From the NCBI GenBank assembly GCA_025462725.1, contig JAOAPE010000007.1, positions 1 through 51,874 of the forward strand: a stretch of 51,874 bases of DNA, in the 5' to 3' direction. The notes under the pieces are model-generated. The model had not been told where the DNA came from. It ran no database searches and saw only the letters and a program-made list of their open reading frames with translations. Shown here piece by piece: positions 35,882-45,700 of the stretch; the first letter of the stretch is position 1; each line of letters starts with the position of its first letter. The stretch is from Terriglobales bacterium. GTDB taxonomy: Bacteria > Acidobacteriota > Terriglobia > Terriglobales > Acidobacteriaceae. The position numbers and the translations under genes were made by a program.

Positions 35882-37021
35882 CTACAACAGCTTCTTCAGT
35901 TTCTTTTCCTGCAAGTGCTTCACGATCTTGCCCACATCCTGCGAGTGCTCACGTGTAGTGATCAACAGAGCGTCATCCGTCTCCACAACAACGATGTTCT
36001 TCACTCCGATCGTCGCCACAAACTTCTTCGGCGCGTGCACATAATTTCCTTCCGCTTGCAGAGAAAAACTTCCTTTGCTTTCGACAACGTTCAGCTCCGC
36101 CATCGGAATAGCTTCGTCATTAGGAACGGACTTTCCATTCCCCGCAGTGTGATGCTCGTACAGCGCCGCCCACGATCCCAGATCATTCCATCCAAAATCC
36201 GCGCGTATGCAATATAGGTTAGAGGAGTGCTCGCCCTTGGCCGATCTCGGCTCCAATACCGCGTAATCAATGCTGATGTTCTCGCATTTCGGATAAAGCT
36301 TGCGGAAAGTGTCATCAAACTTCCGCGTGCCGAATGCCGCAGCAATCGCCTCGAGATACGGAGCAGTCTCTGAAAGGTGCTCGCGCAGCGCGTTGACCAA
36401 AGTTCGCGCGCTCCAAAGAAATATCCCGCTGTTCCAGAAAAAATTCCCAGCTGCAACAAACTCCTCAGCCTTTTCGGCGTTTGGCTTCTCGGTGAATCGC
36501 CGCACACGCATTACATCTGACTCGATCTTGTCGCCTGTCTCAATGTATCCGTATCCGGTCTCTGCGCGGGTGGGCTGCACTCCCATTACTACAACGTTCT
36601 CGCCAGCTGCGGCGATTTTGATTCCTCTCTCCAAGTCCGCACGGAAGCGCTTCTCATCCCCGATCACATGATCCGCCGGGAACATCCCGATGATCGCGTC
36701 CGGATTCAGCCGATGCAGCAGAAACGCCGCCAGCCCGATCGCCGGAGCAGTATTGCGCGAAGTCGGCTCCGCAATGATCTGTTCTTTTTTAAGTTGTCGA
36801 AGCTGTTTGCGGATGATCTCCTGAACATTCTCATTCGTGATCACCCAAAAACATTCACGAGGAGAAAGCGGCTCCAAACGCGCCACCGTCTGCTGGATCA
36901 TCGTCTCTTTGCCGTTCAGTGCAAGAACTTGTTTTGCCATGTTCTTGCGGCTGCGCGGCCAGAAACGCGTGCCACTGCCACCGGCCAGGATCACAGGATA
37001 GAAATTTTTGGAGATAGCCAA
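35882..37021 (-). CDS. manC: Mannose-1-phosphate guanylyltransferase
   Basis: A 379-residue nucleotidyltransferase: VILAGGSGTRFWPRSR (signature loop), EPTSRNTAPAIGLAA, GMFPADHVIGDE and RRFTEKPNAEKAEEF. It forms GDP-mannose from GTP and mannose-1-phosphate. At 379 residues it is the short form without the isomerase fusion, which is supplied by the separate manA gene upstream. Product feeds glycan synthesis. Spacing of about 30 bases on both sides suggests one operon. Confidence 0.93.
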   Translation of the reverse strand: MAISKNFYPVILAGGSGTRFWPRSRKNMAKQVLALNGKETMIQQTVARLEPLSPRECFWVITNENVQEIIRKQLRQLKKEQIIAEPTSRNTAPAIGLAAFLLHRLNPDAIIGMFPADHVIGDEKRFRADLERGIKIAAAGENVVVMGVQPTRAETGYGYIETGDKIESDVMRVRRFTEKPNAEKAEEFVAAGNFFWNSGIFLWSARTLVNALREHLSETAPYLEAIAAAFGTRKFDDTFRKLYPKCENISIDYAVLEPRSAKGEHSSNLYCIRADFGWNDLGSWAALYEHHTAGNGKSVPNDEAIPMAELNVVESKGSFSLQAEGNYVHAPKKFVATIGVKNIVVVETDDALLITTREHSQDVGKIVKHLQEKKLKKLL

Positions 37022-37051
37022 AGAGACTCGCTTCTAGGAATTTGTCTTCCG

Positions 37052-38047
37052 CTAATTCGGACACGTCTCCGGAACCGGCATCTTCTCCGCCGGCACCATC
37101 GCTCTTATCACTTCAAGCGCCCACTGCGGTTGGATCCTGTATTGCTTGACCGCTGCCGGCACCACCGCGCATTCGCCTTTCGCAATCGTCACCGGAAGCA
37201 TTCCATCAACTTCGATAACGCCGCACCCGTCTAATGCCACCAGCACTTGCACGGACTTCCCGCTCGATTCGAAATTTTTCGCTTCACGCACCACTGATTT
37301 TTCGACTACAAAGTGCGGCGCTGAAATCAATTTCTGTGTCCCGTTGCCTCCAGCCACGCGCGTCACCTTCCCCGCAGCCGTTCTTTCTTTCAGCGCACCC
37401 AGGCCTTCGCGGATATGCAACTCCCGCCCGCGGCCATAATCATACAGCCGATACGTCGTATCGCAATTCTGCTGCGTCTCCAGCAGTATCGCCCCCGGCC
37501 CGATGGCGTGCAGAGTCCCCGCATCCACATAGATCATCTCGCCCGGCTTCAATTCCAACCAGTTCATCAGCGGCTCCAGCCGGGTCTCTTGGATCCCCGC
37601 CGCCACTTCTTCACGCGTCACTCCCGGCCTCAATCCCAGCGCGATCTGCGCTCCCGGCTCCGCCGCTAGCACGTACCAGCATTCCGTCTTGCCGCACGGC
37701 TGTCCTATCGCGCGCGCTCCTTCATCATCCGGATGCACCTGCACAGACAACTTTTCTTTGGGAAACAGGAATTTCAGCAACAACGGAAATCGCGATGAAT
37801 CAGTGACAGCATCGCCCAAAAATTCTCGCCCGAATCTCGCGGTCAGATCTGCCAACGTCTGTCCCGCTAACGCTCCATTCGCCACTCGACAATCATCTCC
37901 CGTGAGCCACACTTCTCCGATCGGCTCCTCGAATTTCCCGTCTGGGCGTCTGGCTGACTTGTGCGGATACAACAACGACAAGTCGCGCGTGCCCCAGACC
38001 CGTTCGCGGAACTCCGGCAGCAACAATAATGGATAAAGTTCTGGCAT
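37052..38047 (-). CDS. manA: Mannose-6-phosphate isomerase, class I
   Basis: A 331-residue zinc isomerase of the cupin-type PMI family. Zinc and catalytic motifs include LSVQVHPDDE, GKTECWYVLAAEPGAQIALG and YVDAGTLHAIGPGAILLETQQ. It converts fructose-6-phosphate to mannose-6-phosphate. The ATG at 38047 was taken; a GTG at 38059 is also possible and no strong ribosome-binding site decides. First of three genes that together make GDP-mannose. Confidence 0.92.
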   Translation of the reverse strand: MPELYPLLLLPEFRERVWGTRDLSLLYPHKSARRPDGKFEEPIGEVWLTGDDCRVANGALAGQTLADLTARFGREFLGDAVTDSSRFPLLLKFLFPKEKLSVQVHPDDEGARAIGQPCGKTECWYVLAAEPGAQIALGLRPGVTREEVAAGIQETRLEPLMNWLELKPGEMIYVDAGTLHAIGPGAILLETQQNCDTTYRLYDYGRGRELHIREGLGALKERTAAGKVTRVAGGNGTQKLISAPHFVVEKSVVREAKNFESSGKSVQVLVALDGCGVIEVDGMLPVTIAKGECAVVPAAVKQYRIQPQWALEVIRAMVPAEKMPVPETCPN

Positions 38048-38134
38048 TTTGAAGGACACTACTTCAGGGGCGTCGAAATGGTTCGGCTACTCTCACTTAG
38101 ACGGATTTCAACGTATGGGCGTTGTGTCTTAGGG

Positions 38135-39328
38135 CTACAACTCGGCAAAAAACTTCTTCATCCGCTCCAGGCCGCGGTCCAACTCCTTGGGTGAAACCGC
38201 ATATGAGAGCCGGATATGCTCACTCGTCCCAAAAGCCTCTCCCGGTACCGTGACCACATGCGCCTCGTGCAGCAACTTCCGCGCTACATCCGCTGCATTA
38301 TTGATTCCAGCCTTACCGAAAAATCCCGTCACATTCGGATAAACATAGAACGCACCCTGCGGCTTCTGGCACTTGACCCCGGGAATGTTTGCGAGTCCCG
38401 CCAGCGCGCTGTCACGCAGCTTGATGTATTCCGCTTTCATCGTGCCGATGCAATCCTGCGGACCGTTCATCGCCGCCACTGCGGCCTTCTGCACGATCGC
38501 ATTCGAGCTTGATGTCGATTGGCTTTGCAACTTCTGCATCGCGTTCGTGATCGGCACCGGTGCCAACGCGTATCCCATTCGCCATCCTGTCATCGCGTAT
38601 GTCTTCGACAATGACCCGATGATGACCACGTGTTCCTTGTACTCCGTGAATGACCCCGCCGATATCGGGTCCCCTGCGTAGTTCAAGTACACATAGCATT
38701 CATCGCAGATCACATAGATTCCGCGATCATGCGCAATCCGCACCAACTCGCGCATCTCTTTCGGGTCCATCACAGCGCCAGACGGATTTCCCGGTGTATT
38801 CAGGATGATCGCCTTCGTGCGCTCCGTCATCGCGCGCTCGATTAAACTTGCCGTGAGCCGGAAGCCTTCACTCTCTTTCGTATCAACGTAAACACATTTT
38901 CCGCCTGCGTATTGAACAATGTCCTTGAATGAGACCCAGTACGGAACCGGGATGATCACCTCATCGCCGTGGTCCACCAGCACTTGAATAGCATTGAACA
39001 GCGCCAACTTTCCGCCTGTGGATGCAATGCACTCATTCGCTGCATAGTTCGATCCCAGATCAGCCGCATGCCGCTTTACGATCGCCTCACGCAACTCCGG
39101 AATCCCCGCCACAGCTGTGTACTTCGTGAAATCGCTGTTGATAGCCGCAATGCCCGCATCCTTTATATGTCGCGGAGTGCTGAAGTGCGGCTCGCCCGCG
39201 CCAAAGTCAACCATGTCGGCGCCCTTCGCCCTCAGTTGCGCCGCCTCATTCACCACCGCCAGCGTCGCCGAAATCTCAATGCGGTTGATCCGGTCGCTTA
39301 CCAGCTTTCCCGTTGCAGTTGCCGACAT
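38135..39328 (-). CDS. Pyridoxal-phosphate aminotransferase (aspartate aminotransferase-like)
   Basis: A 397-residue class I/II fold I aminotransferase. The PLP Lys is in IGSLSKTYAMTGWRMGY; other blocks are FGAGEPHFSTPRHIKDA, NTPGNPSGAVMDP, and DECYVYL for the cofactor Asp. Best match is the subgroup Ib aspartate aminotransferase. It may also act on prephenate or aromatic amino acids. Four bases separate it from coaD upstream, so likely co-transcribed. Full length. Confidence 0.92.
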   Translation of the reverse strand: MSATATGKLVSDRINRIEISATLAVVNEAAQLRAKGADMVDFGAGEPHFSTPRHIKDAGIAAINSDFTKYTAVAGIPELREAIVKRHAADLGSNYAANECIASTGGKLALFNAIQVLVDHGDEVIIPVPYWVSFKDIVQYAGGKCVYVDTKESEGFRLTASLIERAMTERTKAIILNTPGNPSGAVMDPKEMRELVRIAHDRGIYVICDECYVYLNYAGDPISAGSFTEYKEHVVIIGSLSKTYAMTGWRMGYALAPVPITNAMQKLQSQSTSSSNAIVQKAAVAAMNGPQDCIGTMKAEYIKLRDSALAGLANIPGVKCQKPQGAFYVYPNVTGFFGKAGINNAADVARKLLHEAHVVTVPGEAFGTSEHIRLSYAVSPKELDRGLERMKKFFAEL

Positions 39329-39332
39329 AACC

Positions 39333-39848
39333 CTACTCCCTGCCCGCTTTTTTCAACTTGCTTTGCCCGTTCACTTTTTCTCGCAGCCGCTCTTCCACGA
39401 TCTCCGGCACCAACCCGCGCACCGATCCGCCAAGCTGGAACACTTCCTTCACCAATCGCGAACTCAGATATGAATAAGTGTCCGCGGGCATCATGAACAC
39501 CGTCTCAATATTCGGCGACAGCTTCCGATTCATTAACGCCATTTGCAATTCGTACTCGTAGTCGCTGATCGCGCGGATCCCGCGCAGCACCACACTCGCC
39601 TCTTGCTTGGCGACATAATCCACCAGCAGTCCTTCGAACGTATCTACCCGGACATTTCCTAAGCTCTTAGTAGTCGCCTTTAGCATCTCCATGCGCTCTT
39701 CCACAGAGAACAGCGGCGCCTTTTCTGAGTTCCGCAGGATGGCCACCACGAGTTCGCCGAATATCTTGCTGCCACGCTCGATCAGGTCGAGATGGCCATT
39801 GGTGAGCGGATCAAACGATCCGGGATATATAGCTTTCATCCGCTTCAT
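39333..39848 (-). CDS. coaD: Phosphopantetheine adenylyltransferase CoaD
   Basis: A 168-171-residue enzyme adenylating 4'-phosphopantetheine in coenzyme A synthesis. Nucleotidyltransferase motif TNGHLDLIERG follows AIYPGSFDPL; the C-terminal motif is YSYLSSRLVKEV, equivalent to the ISSTxxR block. The ATG at 39839 gives the usual MKAIYPGS start; 39848 is also possible and no site decides. Upstream of the aminotransferase by four bases. Confidence 0.95.
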   Translation of the reverse strand: MKRMKAIYPGSFDPLTNGHLDLIERGSKIFGELVVAILRNSEKAPLFSVEERMEMLKATTKSLGNVRVDTFEGLLVDYVAKQEASVVLRGIRAISDYEYELQMALMNRKLSPNIETVFMMPADTYSYLSSRLVKEVFQLGGSVRGLVPEIVEERLREKVNGQSKLKKAGRE

Positions 39849-39933
39849 AGGGAAAACGTGCGCACGGTCAGATTGTAAATTGTATGCGAGCGGAGGGCGA
39901 AGGGATAGTTGGTAGGCCTCGATTGCAACGAAA

Positions 39934-40209
39934 TTACTCGAGTTCCGAAAGAATTCGCCTCAACGTCTCATCGAAATCCGATTTTGGTGAAAGATTCACA
40001 TTCAAGCACTGTAGCCGGATACTCTCCAGTGCGGGATCGCTGATTCTGATTGAAACGAAATCATCCCAAGCTGAACCTCCACCGATGACCAATGCGCTTT
40101 CGATGAATGCTCGGACTTCGCTCCTGCTTCGCTTAACGGGACGGTGATTGAGCCATCCGAATATGGCCAGTGTTGCGGCAATCCCAGCAATAATGATCAG
40201 TACGGTCAT
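39934..40209 (-). CDS. Small membrane-anchored protein of unknown function
   Basis: A 91-residue protein with an N-terminal hydrophobic helix (TVLIIIAGIAATLAIFGWLN) then a soluble tail with WDDFVSIRISDPALESIRLQ. I do not know a family name, but the WDDF...DP.LE.IR segment looks conserved and is recalled from other bacterial small proteins. Separate from coaD by about 85 bases. Function unknown; a membrane tether with a cytosolic tail is all that can be said. Confidence 0.6.
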   Translation of the reverse strand: MTVLIIIAGIAATLAIFGWLNHRPVKRSRSEVRAFIESALVIGGGSAWDDFVSIRISDPALESIRLQCLNVNLSPKSDFDETLRRILSELE

Positions 40210-40234
40210 GCACCGGCAGCCCTCTTTGCCTTTC

Positions 40235-40269
40235 CGCTTAATGCTAAAGGCTAATAGCTAACAGCTGCC
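40235..40269. repeat. Heptameric tandem repeat (NGCTNAN type)
   Basis: Five 7-base units in register, CGCTTAA, TGCTAAA, GGCTAAT, AGCTAAC, AGCTGCC (40235-40269), end just before the stop of the next gene. Units keep GCT at fixed phase while other positions vary. Part of a repeat class also seen at 41006-41040 and 49208-49235. Confidence 0.6.
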
Positions 40270-40545
40270 CTACGCCAGATCCAACCTCTTCAGATCCGAA
40301 TCCGGAATATTGAGCCCCGTCACGCTGCACGTACCCAGGCTCTCGAGGTCCTCAAGCGCTCGGTTCACGCGCTCCGTCACCAGGTGGAAGTCGCTGGTAA
40401 GAATCGCGGTCAGTACGCTGCGGCCGTGGACCGCGCGGGCTTTCATCGTCCGCTCGGCGCCGTCGATGCCATACATCACGTGATACTGCTCTTCTTCGTT
40501 GTCGCCTTTGTTGATCCACGCCATTTGCAGAGTTCCATGCGCCAT
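40270..40545 (-). CDS. Small soluble protein of unknown function
   Basis: A 91-residue protein with no signal or membrane helix. The pattern reads as alternating strands and helices (LQMAWINKGDNEEEQYHVMY, then TERVNRALEDLESLGT). AGGAG stands nine bases before the ATG, so translation is credible. No family name could be given. The neighbours (small membrane proteins and RecA) give no functional hint. Confidence 0.55.
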   Translation of the reverse strand: MAHGTLQMAWINKGDNEEEQYHVMYGIDGAERTMKARAVHGRSVLTAILTSDFHLVTERVNRALEDLESLGTCSVTGLNIPDSDLKRLDLA

Positions 40546-40639
40546 GTGAACGGCTCCTGTTGCGGAGGATAAAGGAAGTGAATTCCTTGGAGGCCGCCGA
40601 TTCTACTCCCAAAAACCCAAATTACAAGCAAAACAGAAA

Positions 40640-40675
40640 TCGCGGGAAGCGCTTATCTTCAGCGCCGTCCCGCGA
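40640..40675 (-). terminator. Rho-independent terminator candidate
   Basis: Arms TCGCGGGA (40640-40647) and TCCCGCGA (40668-40675), with GCGC/GCGC pairing inside. On the - strand the stem is followed by a T-rich stretch (TTTCTGTTTTG). It lies just after the stop of the small membrane gene at 40682. Confidence 0.75.
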
Positions 40676-40681
40676 CTCATT

Positions 40682-40909
40682 TCAAGGGAGCAACTTCTGG
40701 AATTCTTCGGTAGACGATTTGATCGCTCTCCGCCAAAACAGGAAAAACAATAGAGACAACGAGTAAAGCACCAGTATTGCGGGAATACCACCTATCCCAG
40801 TATGAGCGTCAAAAAGGGCCCCAATCTGGTACAAGAACCAAACATAAAAACTAGTGGAAGTGGTCAATAGAGCAAAAAGAATGAGCCAAATATTCCCCTG
40901 TGTCCTCAT
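40682..40909 (-). CDS. Small two-helix membrane protein of unknown function
   Basis: A 75-residue protein (ATG 40909; a GTG at 40921 would add four residues) with two hydrophobic helices, about residues 8-29 and 40-60, and a charged tail WRRAIKSSTEEFQKLLP. No family name assigned. It has its own terminator and lies downstream of recA on the same strand. The GAGG before the start is distant (about 11 bases). Base composition is lower in G+C than its neighbours. Confidence 0.5.
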   Translation of the reverse strand: MRTQGNIWLILFALLTTSTSFYVWFLYQIGALFDAHTGIGGIPAILVLYSLSLLFFLFWRRAIKSSTEEFQKLLP

Positions 40910-40937
40910 GCGATTTTCCACCTCTTACCCAGGGCTG

Positions 40938-40972
40938 CCCCACCCTTGTCGCTCATCGAGCGAGAGGGTGGG
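40938..40972. repeat. Palindromic hairpin with CCCACCC / GGGTGGG arms
   Basis: CCCCACCC (40938-40945) and GCTC (40951-40954) pair with GAGC (40958-40961) and GGGTGGG (40966-40972), an interrupted stem around a 3-base loop. No T-tract on the - strand, so it is not a standard terminator for recA, and it does not match a known RNA. It resembles the elements at 42899-42953 and 50650-50677. Confidence 0.55.
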
Positions 40973-41005
40973 ATTCTTCAAATATCTTTCCCCACGATCA
41001 CCAAC

Positions 41006-41040
41006 CACTTAATGCTAAGTGCAAATTGCTAACTGCCTAT
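41006..41040. repeat. Heptameric tandem repeat (TGCTAAN type)
   Basis: Units CACTTAA, TGCTAAG, TGCAAAT, TGCTAAC, TGCCTAT run in register at 41006-41040 and touch the end of recA (stop at 41037). Same phase-conserved TGCNAA core as at 40235-40269. Confidence 0.55.
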
Positions 41041-42161
41041 CTCCCCTTCACCGGCTTCGGCAGATTCTCCACCGGTGCATTCCCATTGGCAGTTGCCGCT
41101 GCGGCTCGCTCCGCAATGGTGGACAGCCCAAGGTGTTTGCGCAATTCCGCATCCAGCCGGGCGCAAGTCTCTTTGTTTTCGCGCATGAACGCCTTGGCAT
41201 TCTCACGGCCTTGTCCGATGCGCTCACCTTTATAGCTGAACCACGCGCCGGATTTTTCTACGAGGTTATTCAGCACGCCCAGATCAAGCAGGTCGCCTTC
41301 CTTGGATATCCCCTCGCCATACATGATGTCGAACTCTGCCTCGCGGAACGGTGCGGCAGTCTTGTTCTTGACGATTTTTACTTTCGTGCGCGAGCCCACT
41401 ACCAGGTCGCCATCTTTGATCGCCGCAATGCGCCGGATGTCCACCCGCACCGACGAATAAAACTTCAGCGCGCGTCCACCCGTCGTCGTCTCCGGATTCC
41501 CGAACATCACGCCGATTTTTTCGCGGATCTGGTTGATGAAGATCAAACACGTGCGCGACTTCGACACAATACCCGTCAGCTTCCGCAACGCTTGCGACAT
41601 CAACCTTGCTTGCAGTCCCATGTGGCTGTCGCCCATCTCGCCTTCGAGTTCCGCCTTCGGAACCAGCGCGGCCACTGAGTCAACAACCAGAACGTCAATC
41701 GCTCCTGATCGCACCAGCGCTTCCGCAATTTCCAGCGCCTGTTCGCCATAGTCCGGTTGCGATACCAACAGATTGTCCACGTCCACGCCCAGCTTGCGCG
41801 CATATATAGGATCCATCGCATGTTCCGCGTCAACGAACGCTGCCAACCCGCCGGCTTTCTGCGCCTCGGCTACAACTTGCAGCGCAATGGTCGTCTTACC
41901 AGACGACTCTGGCCCGAATATCTCTACGACGCGACCGCGCGGAAATCCGCCTGCGCCCAACGCCGAGTCAAACGATATAGAGCCTGTCGAGATCACCGAT
42001 ATCGGCACCACTTCCCGCGTGCCCAACCGCATGATCGAGCCTTTGCCAAACTGCTTCTCGATCTGGCTCATCGCCAGGTCCACTGCCCTTACTCGATCGC
42101 TCTTCTCTTCCGCCATGGGTTCCTTCTTCGTTGCTGCGATATGTAGCGCTGTTGGGTTCAT
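41037..42161 (-). CDS. recA: Recombinase RecA
   Basis: A 359-374-residue DNA strand-exchange ATPase. Walker A is [14 protein letters not shown], Walker [15 protein letters not shown], and the L2 region is [17 protein letters not shown]. The C-terminal tail is acidic and short. Two starts are plausible: ATG 42161 with GGAGG nine bases upstream, and ATG 42116 (MAEEKSDR, the usual RecA start) with AAGGA four bases upstream. The longer form would add [15 protein letters not shown]. RecA controls recombination and the SOS response. No LexA box was recognised in the upstream gap. Confidence 0.97.
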   Translation of the reverse strand: MNPTALHIAATKKEPMAEEKSDRVRAVDLAMSQIEKQFGKGSIMRLGTREVVPISVISTGSISFDSALGAGGFPRGRVVEIFGPESSGKTTIALQVVAEAQKAGGLAAFVDAEHAMDPIYARKLGVDVDNLLVSQPDYGEQALEIAEALVRSGAIDVLVVDSVAALVPKAELEGEMGDSHMGLQARLMSQALRKLTGIVSKSRTCLIFINQIREKIGVMFGNPETTTGGRALKFYSSVRVDIRRIAAIKDGDLVVGSRTKVKIVKNKTAAPFREAEFDIMYGEGISKEGDLLDLGVLNNLVEKSGAWFSYKGERIGQGRENAKAFMRENKETCARLDAELRKHLGLSTIAERAAAATANGNAPVENLPKPVKGR

Positions 42162-42448
42162 TATAAAGAACCTCCGATTCCCGCTTTGGTACTCTCAGAA
42201 TTGTTACGAAATCCAAACATCCGTCCTGAGGCGAAAGGCAGCATAACAGGGTTTTCCAGAAAAGGCGAACAAAAAGCGAAAATTCTTGCGAGGCCGAAAA
42301 ACCGCCCTTTCCCGCTCAGCCTCGACGGAAATCCTGGGTCTTGCGATTTCGGCCATCTGCTCGATACCTCCCCGCATCTTCCACTTTGGCCGCCTCCAAT
42401 CCTTCGTATGACACCACCAAACCTTTACCCCAAGAAAGGAATCCTTTT

Positions 42449-42877
42449 ATGCCGCCACTATCTGACCAACTTGAAGACCTGTCTAGGCGCACCAAGAACG
42501 CTGAGAATTCCGTTGCCGCAGCAAGCAAGAAGAACCAGGCTCAACTCGAACGTCGCCGCGATGAATTGAAGTCAAACATCGAATCCGCTCGACAAAAAGT
42601 CGATACCGCCGCTGCCGGAGCCAAGGACAACGTCCGCTCGGGATTGGCTGAGATCAAAAATAAAATCGACGGGCAACTTGCGAATGCGCGCGCAAAGTTT
42701 GAGGAGCGTAAGGCTGAGCGCGACCTGAACAAGGCCGAGCAACGGGCGCAGTCTGCTGAAGACGACGCCGCTGACGTCATTGCTTTCACTGCATACATGA
42801 TCGATCAATCTGAGTATGCAGTGATCAATGCCGTGCTCGCGCGTGCTGACGCCGATAACCTTCGCGCCGCCGCCTGA
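42449..42877 (+). CDS. Coiled-coil protein of unknown function
   Basis: A 142-residue, mostly helical, charged protein (MPPLSDQLEDLSRRTKNAEN..., then QAQLERRRDELKSNIES) with heptad-like spacing of Ala, Leu and Lys and no signal or membrane helix. Low-complexity AKFEERKAERDLNKAEQRA is typical of coiled coils or LEA-like proteins. The ATG at 42449 follows AAAGGA by about eight bases; a longer frame to 42341 has no site. Divergent from recA. No function is assigned. Confidence 0.65.
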   Translation: MPPLSDQLEDLSRRTKNAENSVAAASKKNQAQLERRRDELKSNIESARQKVDTAAAGAKDNVRSGLAEIKNKIDGQLANARAKFEERKAERDLNKAEQRAQSAEDDAADVIAFTAYMIDQSEYAVINAVLARADADNLRAAA

Positions 42878-42898
42878 CATCGAGACAACGGGGCTGCT

Positions 42899-42953
42899 CC
42901 ACCCTTTAAGCCTGCCCTGAGCGAAGTCGAACGGGCGCCAGCGATGGGGGTGG
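42899..42953. repeat. Palindromic repeat containing CTGAGCGAAGTCGAA
   Basis: Outer arms CCACCC (42899-42904) and GGGTGG (42948-42953), inner GCCC/GGGC (42914-42917, 42933-42936). The loop CTGAGCGAAGTCGAA is a motif I recall as a frequent intergenic repeat, seen in translation as PFDFAQGR. No gene here. It lies between the coiled-coil gene and the permease, and shares the CCACCC/GGGTGG design with 40938-40972. Confidence 0.6.
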
Positions 42954-43011
42954 GGATGCGGTCGCTCATTCAGAACATCTCCGAAAGAGCGTAGCCCTAC
43001 TCCTGTCTCCC

Positions 43012-45456
43012 CTATTCTTGTCTGAGGGTACTCGCCGGATCCACCTTCGTTGCCCTGTACGCCGGAACCAAACTCGCCGTCGCCGCCACTACTAGCAGCA
43101 ACATCGACCCGCCCGCCAGCGTGGACACATCCGTCGCGCTCACTCCATATACCATCGTCGCCACCGCGCGTCCCATCGCCAGCGACAGCGCCACTCCGAT
43201 GACCACGCCCACTGCCGCCGGTTTCAAACCTTGCAGCAAGATCAACTTCAGGATGTCCCCAAGTTGCGCGCCCAACGCCAATCGGATACCGATCTCCCGC
43301 ACCCTGCGCTTCACCGCATAAGCCAGCACGCTGTAGATTCCCACCGCTGCGAGCGTCAGTGCCAGCGCCGCGAATGCTACAAGCAGTGTCATGTTCATTC
43401 GTTGCGCCTGCAGAGTCTCGCCGATGAACGCATCCATCGTCATCACATCCAGCGTTGGCATCTGGCTGTCCACCTGATGGACAGCATTGATCACGCTCGC
43501 CGTGATCGCCGCCGGATCTGAAGCCGCGCGCACAACCATTGAAAACGGTTGCGCCTTCCACTCCTGGCCCTTCGGCCATTCGCGTTGAGCAATCGGCTGG
43601 TAGAGCGTGGGAGAAGGTTCATTCGACGTCATTGAATCCTGCTTCACGTCGCCCACCACGCCCACAACTTCCATCACCTTGCCTTGCCCGAAGGTCAGCG
43701 TAAGGTGCTTGCCAATAGCCTCCTGGTTCGGCCAGATCTGTTTCGCCATCGACGCGCTTATCAATATCGCTCCCGGCCGCTCCATCGTGTCGCCATCGTT
43801 GATGTCGCGCCCCTTCAGCAGCGGGATAGCCATCGACTTCACATATCCCGGCGTGATCGCTCGCACATCAACCTCCGGCTGCTCTGACATCTGCACCACC
43901 GGCTGTCCTTCTGCCTGGATCGGCTGATGCGATCCTCCTGCCAGCGGCAAGTCGTCAATCATTCCCGCGGCCTGCACACCCGGCAGCGCGCGGACATTCC
44001 CCAATATCTGCTCCATCGCCTGGCTCTGCGACACTTGGGTTGCGTATCCGCTCTTAGAGAAACCCAGCACCATCGTTAGCGAGTGCTGCGTGTCGAATCC
44101 TGCATTCTCATGCTGCAAATTCCAAAGCGTGCGCATCATCAGCCCCGCGCCCACCAGCAACATCAGTGACAACGCCACTTCGGCGATAACCAATGCCGAC
44201 CTCGTCCGCGATCCGCCACTATCCGCGCCCACGTTGCGCGCGCTGTCTTTCAGCCCCTCGCCCGCATCGGCGTTGGCATACTTCCAAGCGGGGATCAATC
44301 CCGCAACGACTCCCGTCACCACTGACGTAATCAGCGTGAACAACAGCACGGAAGCATCCAGCCCGATCTCCGTCGAGCGCGGCAGGCTATTGCTCAGGAA
44401 TTTCACTATCAGCGCGATACCAAACTTCGCGACCACCAATCCCAGCGCGCCCCCCATCAGCGACAGCACTACTGACTCGCACAGCACCTGTTGCAACAAC
44501 CTCGTGCGGCTCGCGCCCAGCGCCACGCGGATAGCCAGCTCATGTCGCTTGCCCAGTGTTCTCGCGAGAAGTAGGTTCGCAACATTCGCGCATGCGATGA
44601 GCAACACGAATATCACCGCGCACAACAGCACGATCAGCGGACGCCTCACCTCGCCCACCGTCTCTTCGCGCAATGAGACCGCTTTCGCGCCCCAGTCTTT
44701 ATCGTCTGCCGGATACTGCTGCGCCAGCGCCTGCGATATCGTCCCCAACTCCGCGTTCGCCTGCTGCAGCGTGACCCCTGGATTCAACCTGGCGATCACC
44801 AGGTAATTATGGTTTCCGCGCACAGTTTTCCCTTGCGACGTCATCGCCATCGGCGTCCACACCTGCGCCCAACTCGGCTTTGTCACATTCGGCCCCATCA
44901 CGCCGACGATCTGGTATGGCTCACGGTCAAACTCGATCTGCCGGCCAATGATGTTCTTATCGCCCGCGTAATGGTCCATCCAGAACTTGTGGGTCAGGAT
45001 GACAACATGATTTTTCCCCGGCTGGTCCTCCTCCGCTGAAAACGTGCGCCCCAAGATCGGCTGCACTCCAAGCGTAGGAAAAAAACTCTCCGGCACTGAC
45101 CCTGAGGTCACGGCCTGCGGCTTGTCCACGCCCGTCAGGTTATAGCCGGCGAAACCATAGATGGCCATGTTCTGAAAGACATGGTTCATCGCCTTCCAGT
45201 CCAGGTAGTTCGCCGCCGAGACGCTGAACCGCGTCATCCCCGGAAACGCCTTCGGCGGCGGAACATGCCACACCTGCACCAGCCGCTCCGGCTCGGCAAA
45301 TGGCAGCGGACGCAGCAACACCGAATTCACCACGCTGAATATCGCCGTGTTGGCGCCAATGCCCAACGCCATCACCAGGATCGCGGCTGCCGCAAATCCT
45401 TTCGCCTTTAGCAATGACCGCACCGCTTGCCGCAAGTCCTGACCAAGATTCGCCAT
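43012..45456 (-). CDS. ABC-type permease, ADOP family (MacB-like)
   Basis: An 814-residue protein with two FtsX/MacB-type halves. The N-terminal part has [20 protein letters not shown] then [14 protein letters not shown], typical of ADOP (acidobacterial duplicated orphan permeases). Each half has a periplasmic domain and about four membrane helices (for example about 20-45, 270-300, 330-375, and 690-810). The C-terminal [19 protein letters not shown] and [10 protein letters not shown] are conserved. No ATPase gene is adjacent, as usual for the family. Substrate and role unknown. Confidence 0.92.
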   Translation of the reverse strand: MANLGQDLRQAVRSLLKAKGFAAAAILVMALGIGANTAIFSVVNSVLLRPLPFAEPERLVQVWHVPPPKAFPGMTRFSVSAANYLDWKAMNHVFQNMAIYGFAGYNLTGVDKPQAVTSGSVPESFFPTLGVQPILGRTFSAEEDQPGKNHVVILTHKFWMDHYAGDKNIIGRQIEFDREPYQIVGVMGPNVTKPSWAQVWTPMAMTSQGKTVRGNHNYLVIARLNPGVTLQQANAELGTISQALAQQYPADDKDWGAKAVSLREETVGEVRRPLIVLLCAVIFVLLIACANVANLLLARTLGKRHELAIRVALGASRTRLLQQVLCESVVLSLMGGALGLVVAKFGIALIVKFLSNSLPRSTEIGLDASVLLFTLITSVVTGVVAGLIPAWKYANADAGEGLKDSARNVGADSGGSRTRSALVIAEVALSLMLLVGAGLMMRTLWNLQHENAGFDTQHSLTMVLGFSKSGYATQVSQSQAMEQILGNVRALPGVQAAGMIDDLPLAGGSHQPIQAEGQPVVQMSEQPEVDVRAITPGYVKSMAIPLLKGRDINDGDTMERPGAILISASMAKQIWPNQEAIGKHLTLTFGQGKVMEVVGVVGDVKQDSMTSNEPSPTLYQPIAQREWPKGQEWKAQPFSMVVRAASDPAAITASVINAVHQVDSQMPTLDVMTMDAFIGETLQAQRMNMTLLVAFAALALTLAAVGIYSVLAYAVKRRVREIGIRLALGAQLGDILKLILLQGLKPAAVGVVIGVALSLAMGRAVATMVYGVSATDVSTLAGGSMLLLVVAATASLVPAYRATKVDPASTLRQE

Positions 45457-45700
45457 TCGTGTGTCTCCTAAGAGCTTCGCGGATTAAGTGCAATCCCGAT
45501 GCCATCTCCATAAGACCTATACGAAGGAAATTGGTCACCGTTACAAGTTTTTAGAAGGGATTCGCTGTCCGGAAACAGAAGGAGGTGTTCGGATGTGGAC
45601 AGTGGGGGTCTCGGAACGACTATTTACTACAGAGATACTTTGCAATTTTAGCCATAGGAGTAGTCTTGGTGAAAATCCCCGGCACCCCCCAAGGATACCG

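Noticed and set aside
42572-43579. - strand frame containing PFDFAQGRLKGW
   Set aside because: Reads through a palindromic repeat and out-of-frame through the ADOP gene; the peptide is a known translation artefact of that repeat.
45488-45700. N-terminal extension of the beta-family gene
   Set aside because: Upstream codons are unrelated to the family, and ATG 45701 has AAGGA at the right distance.
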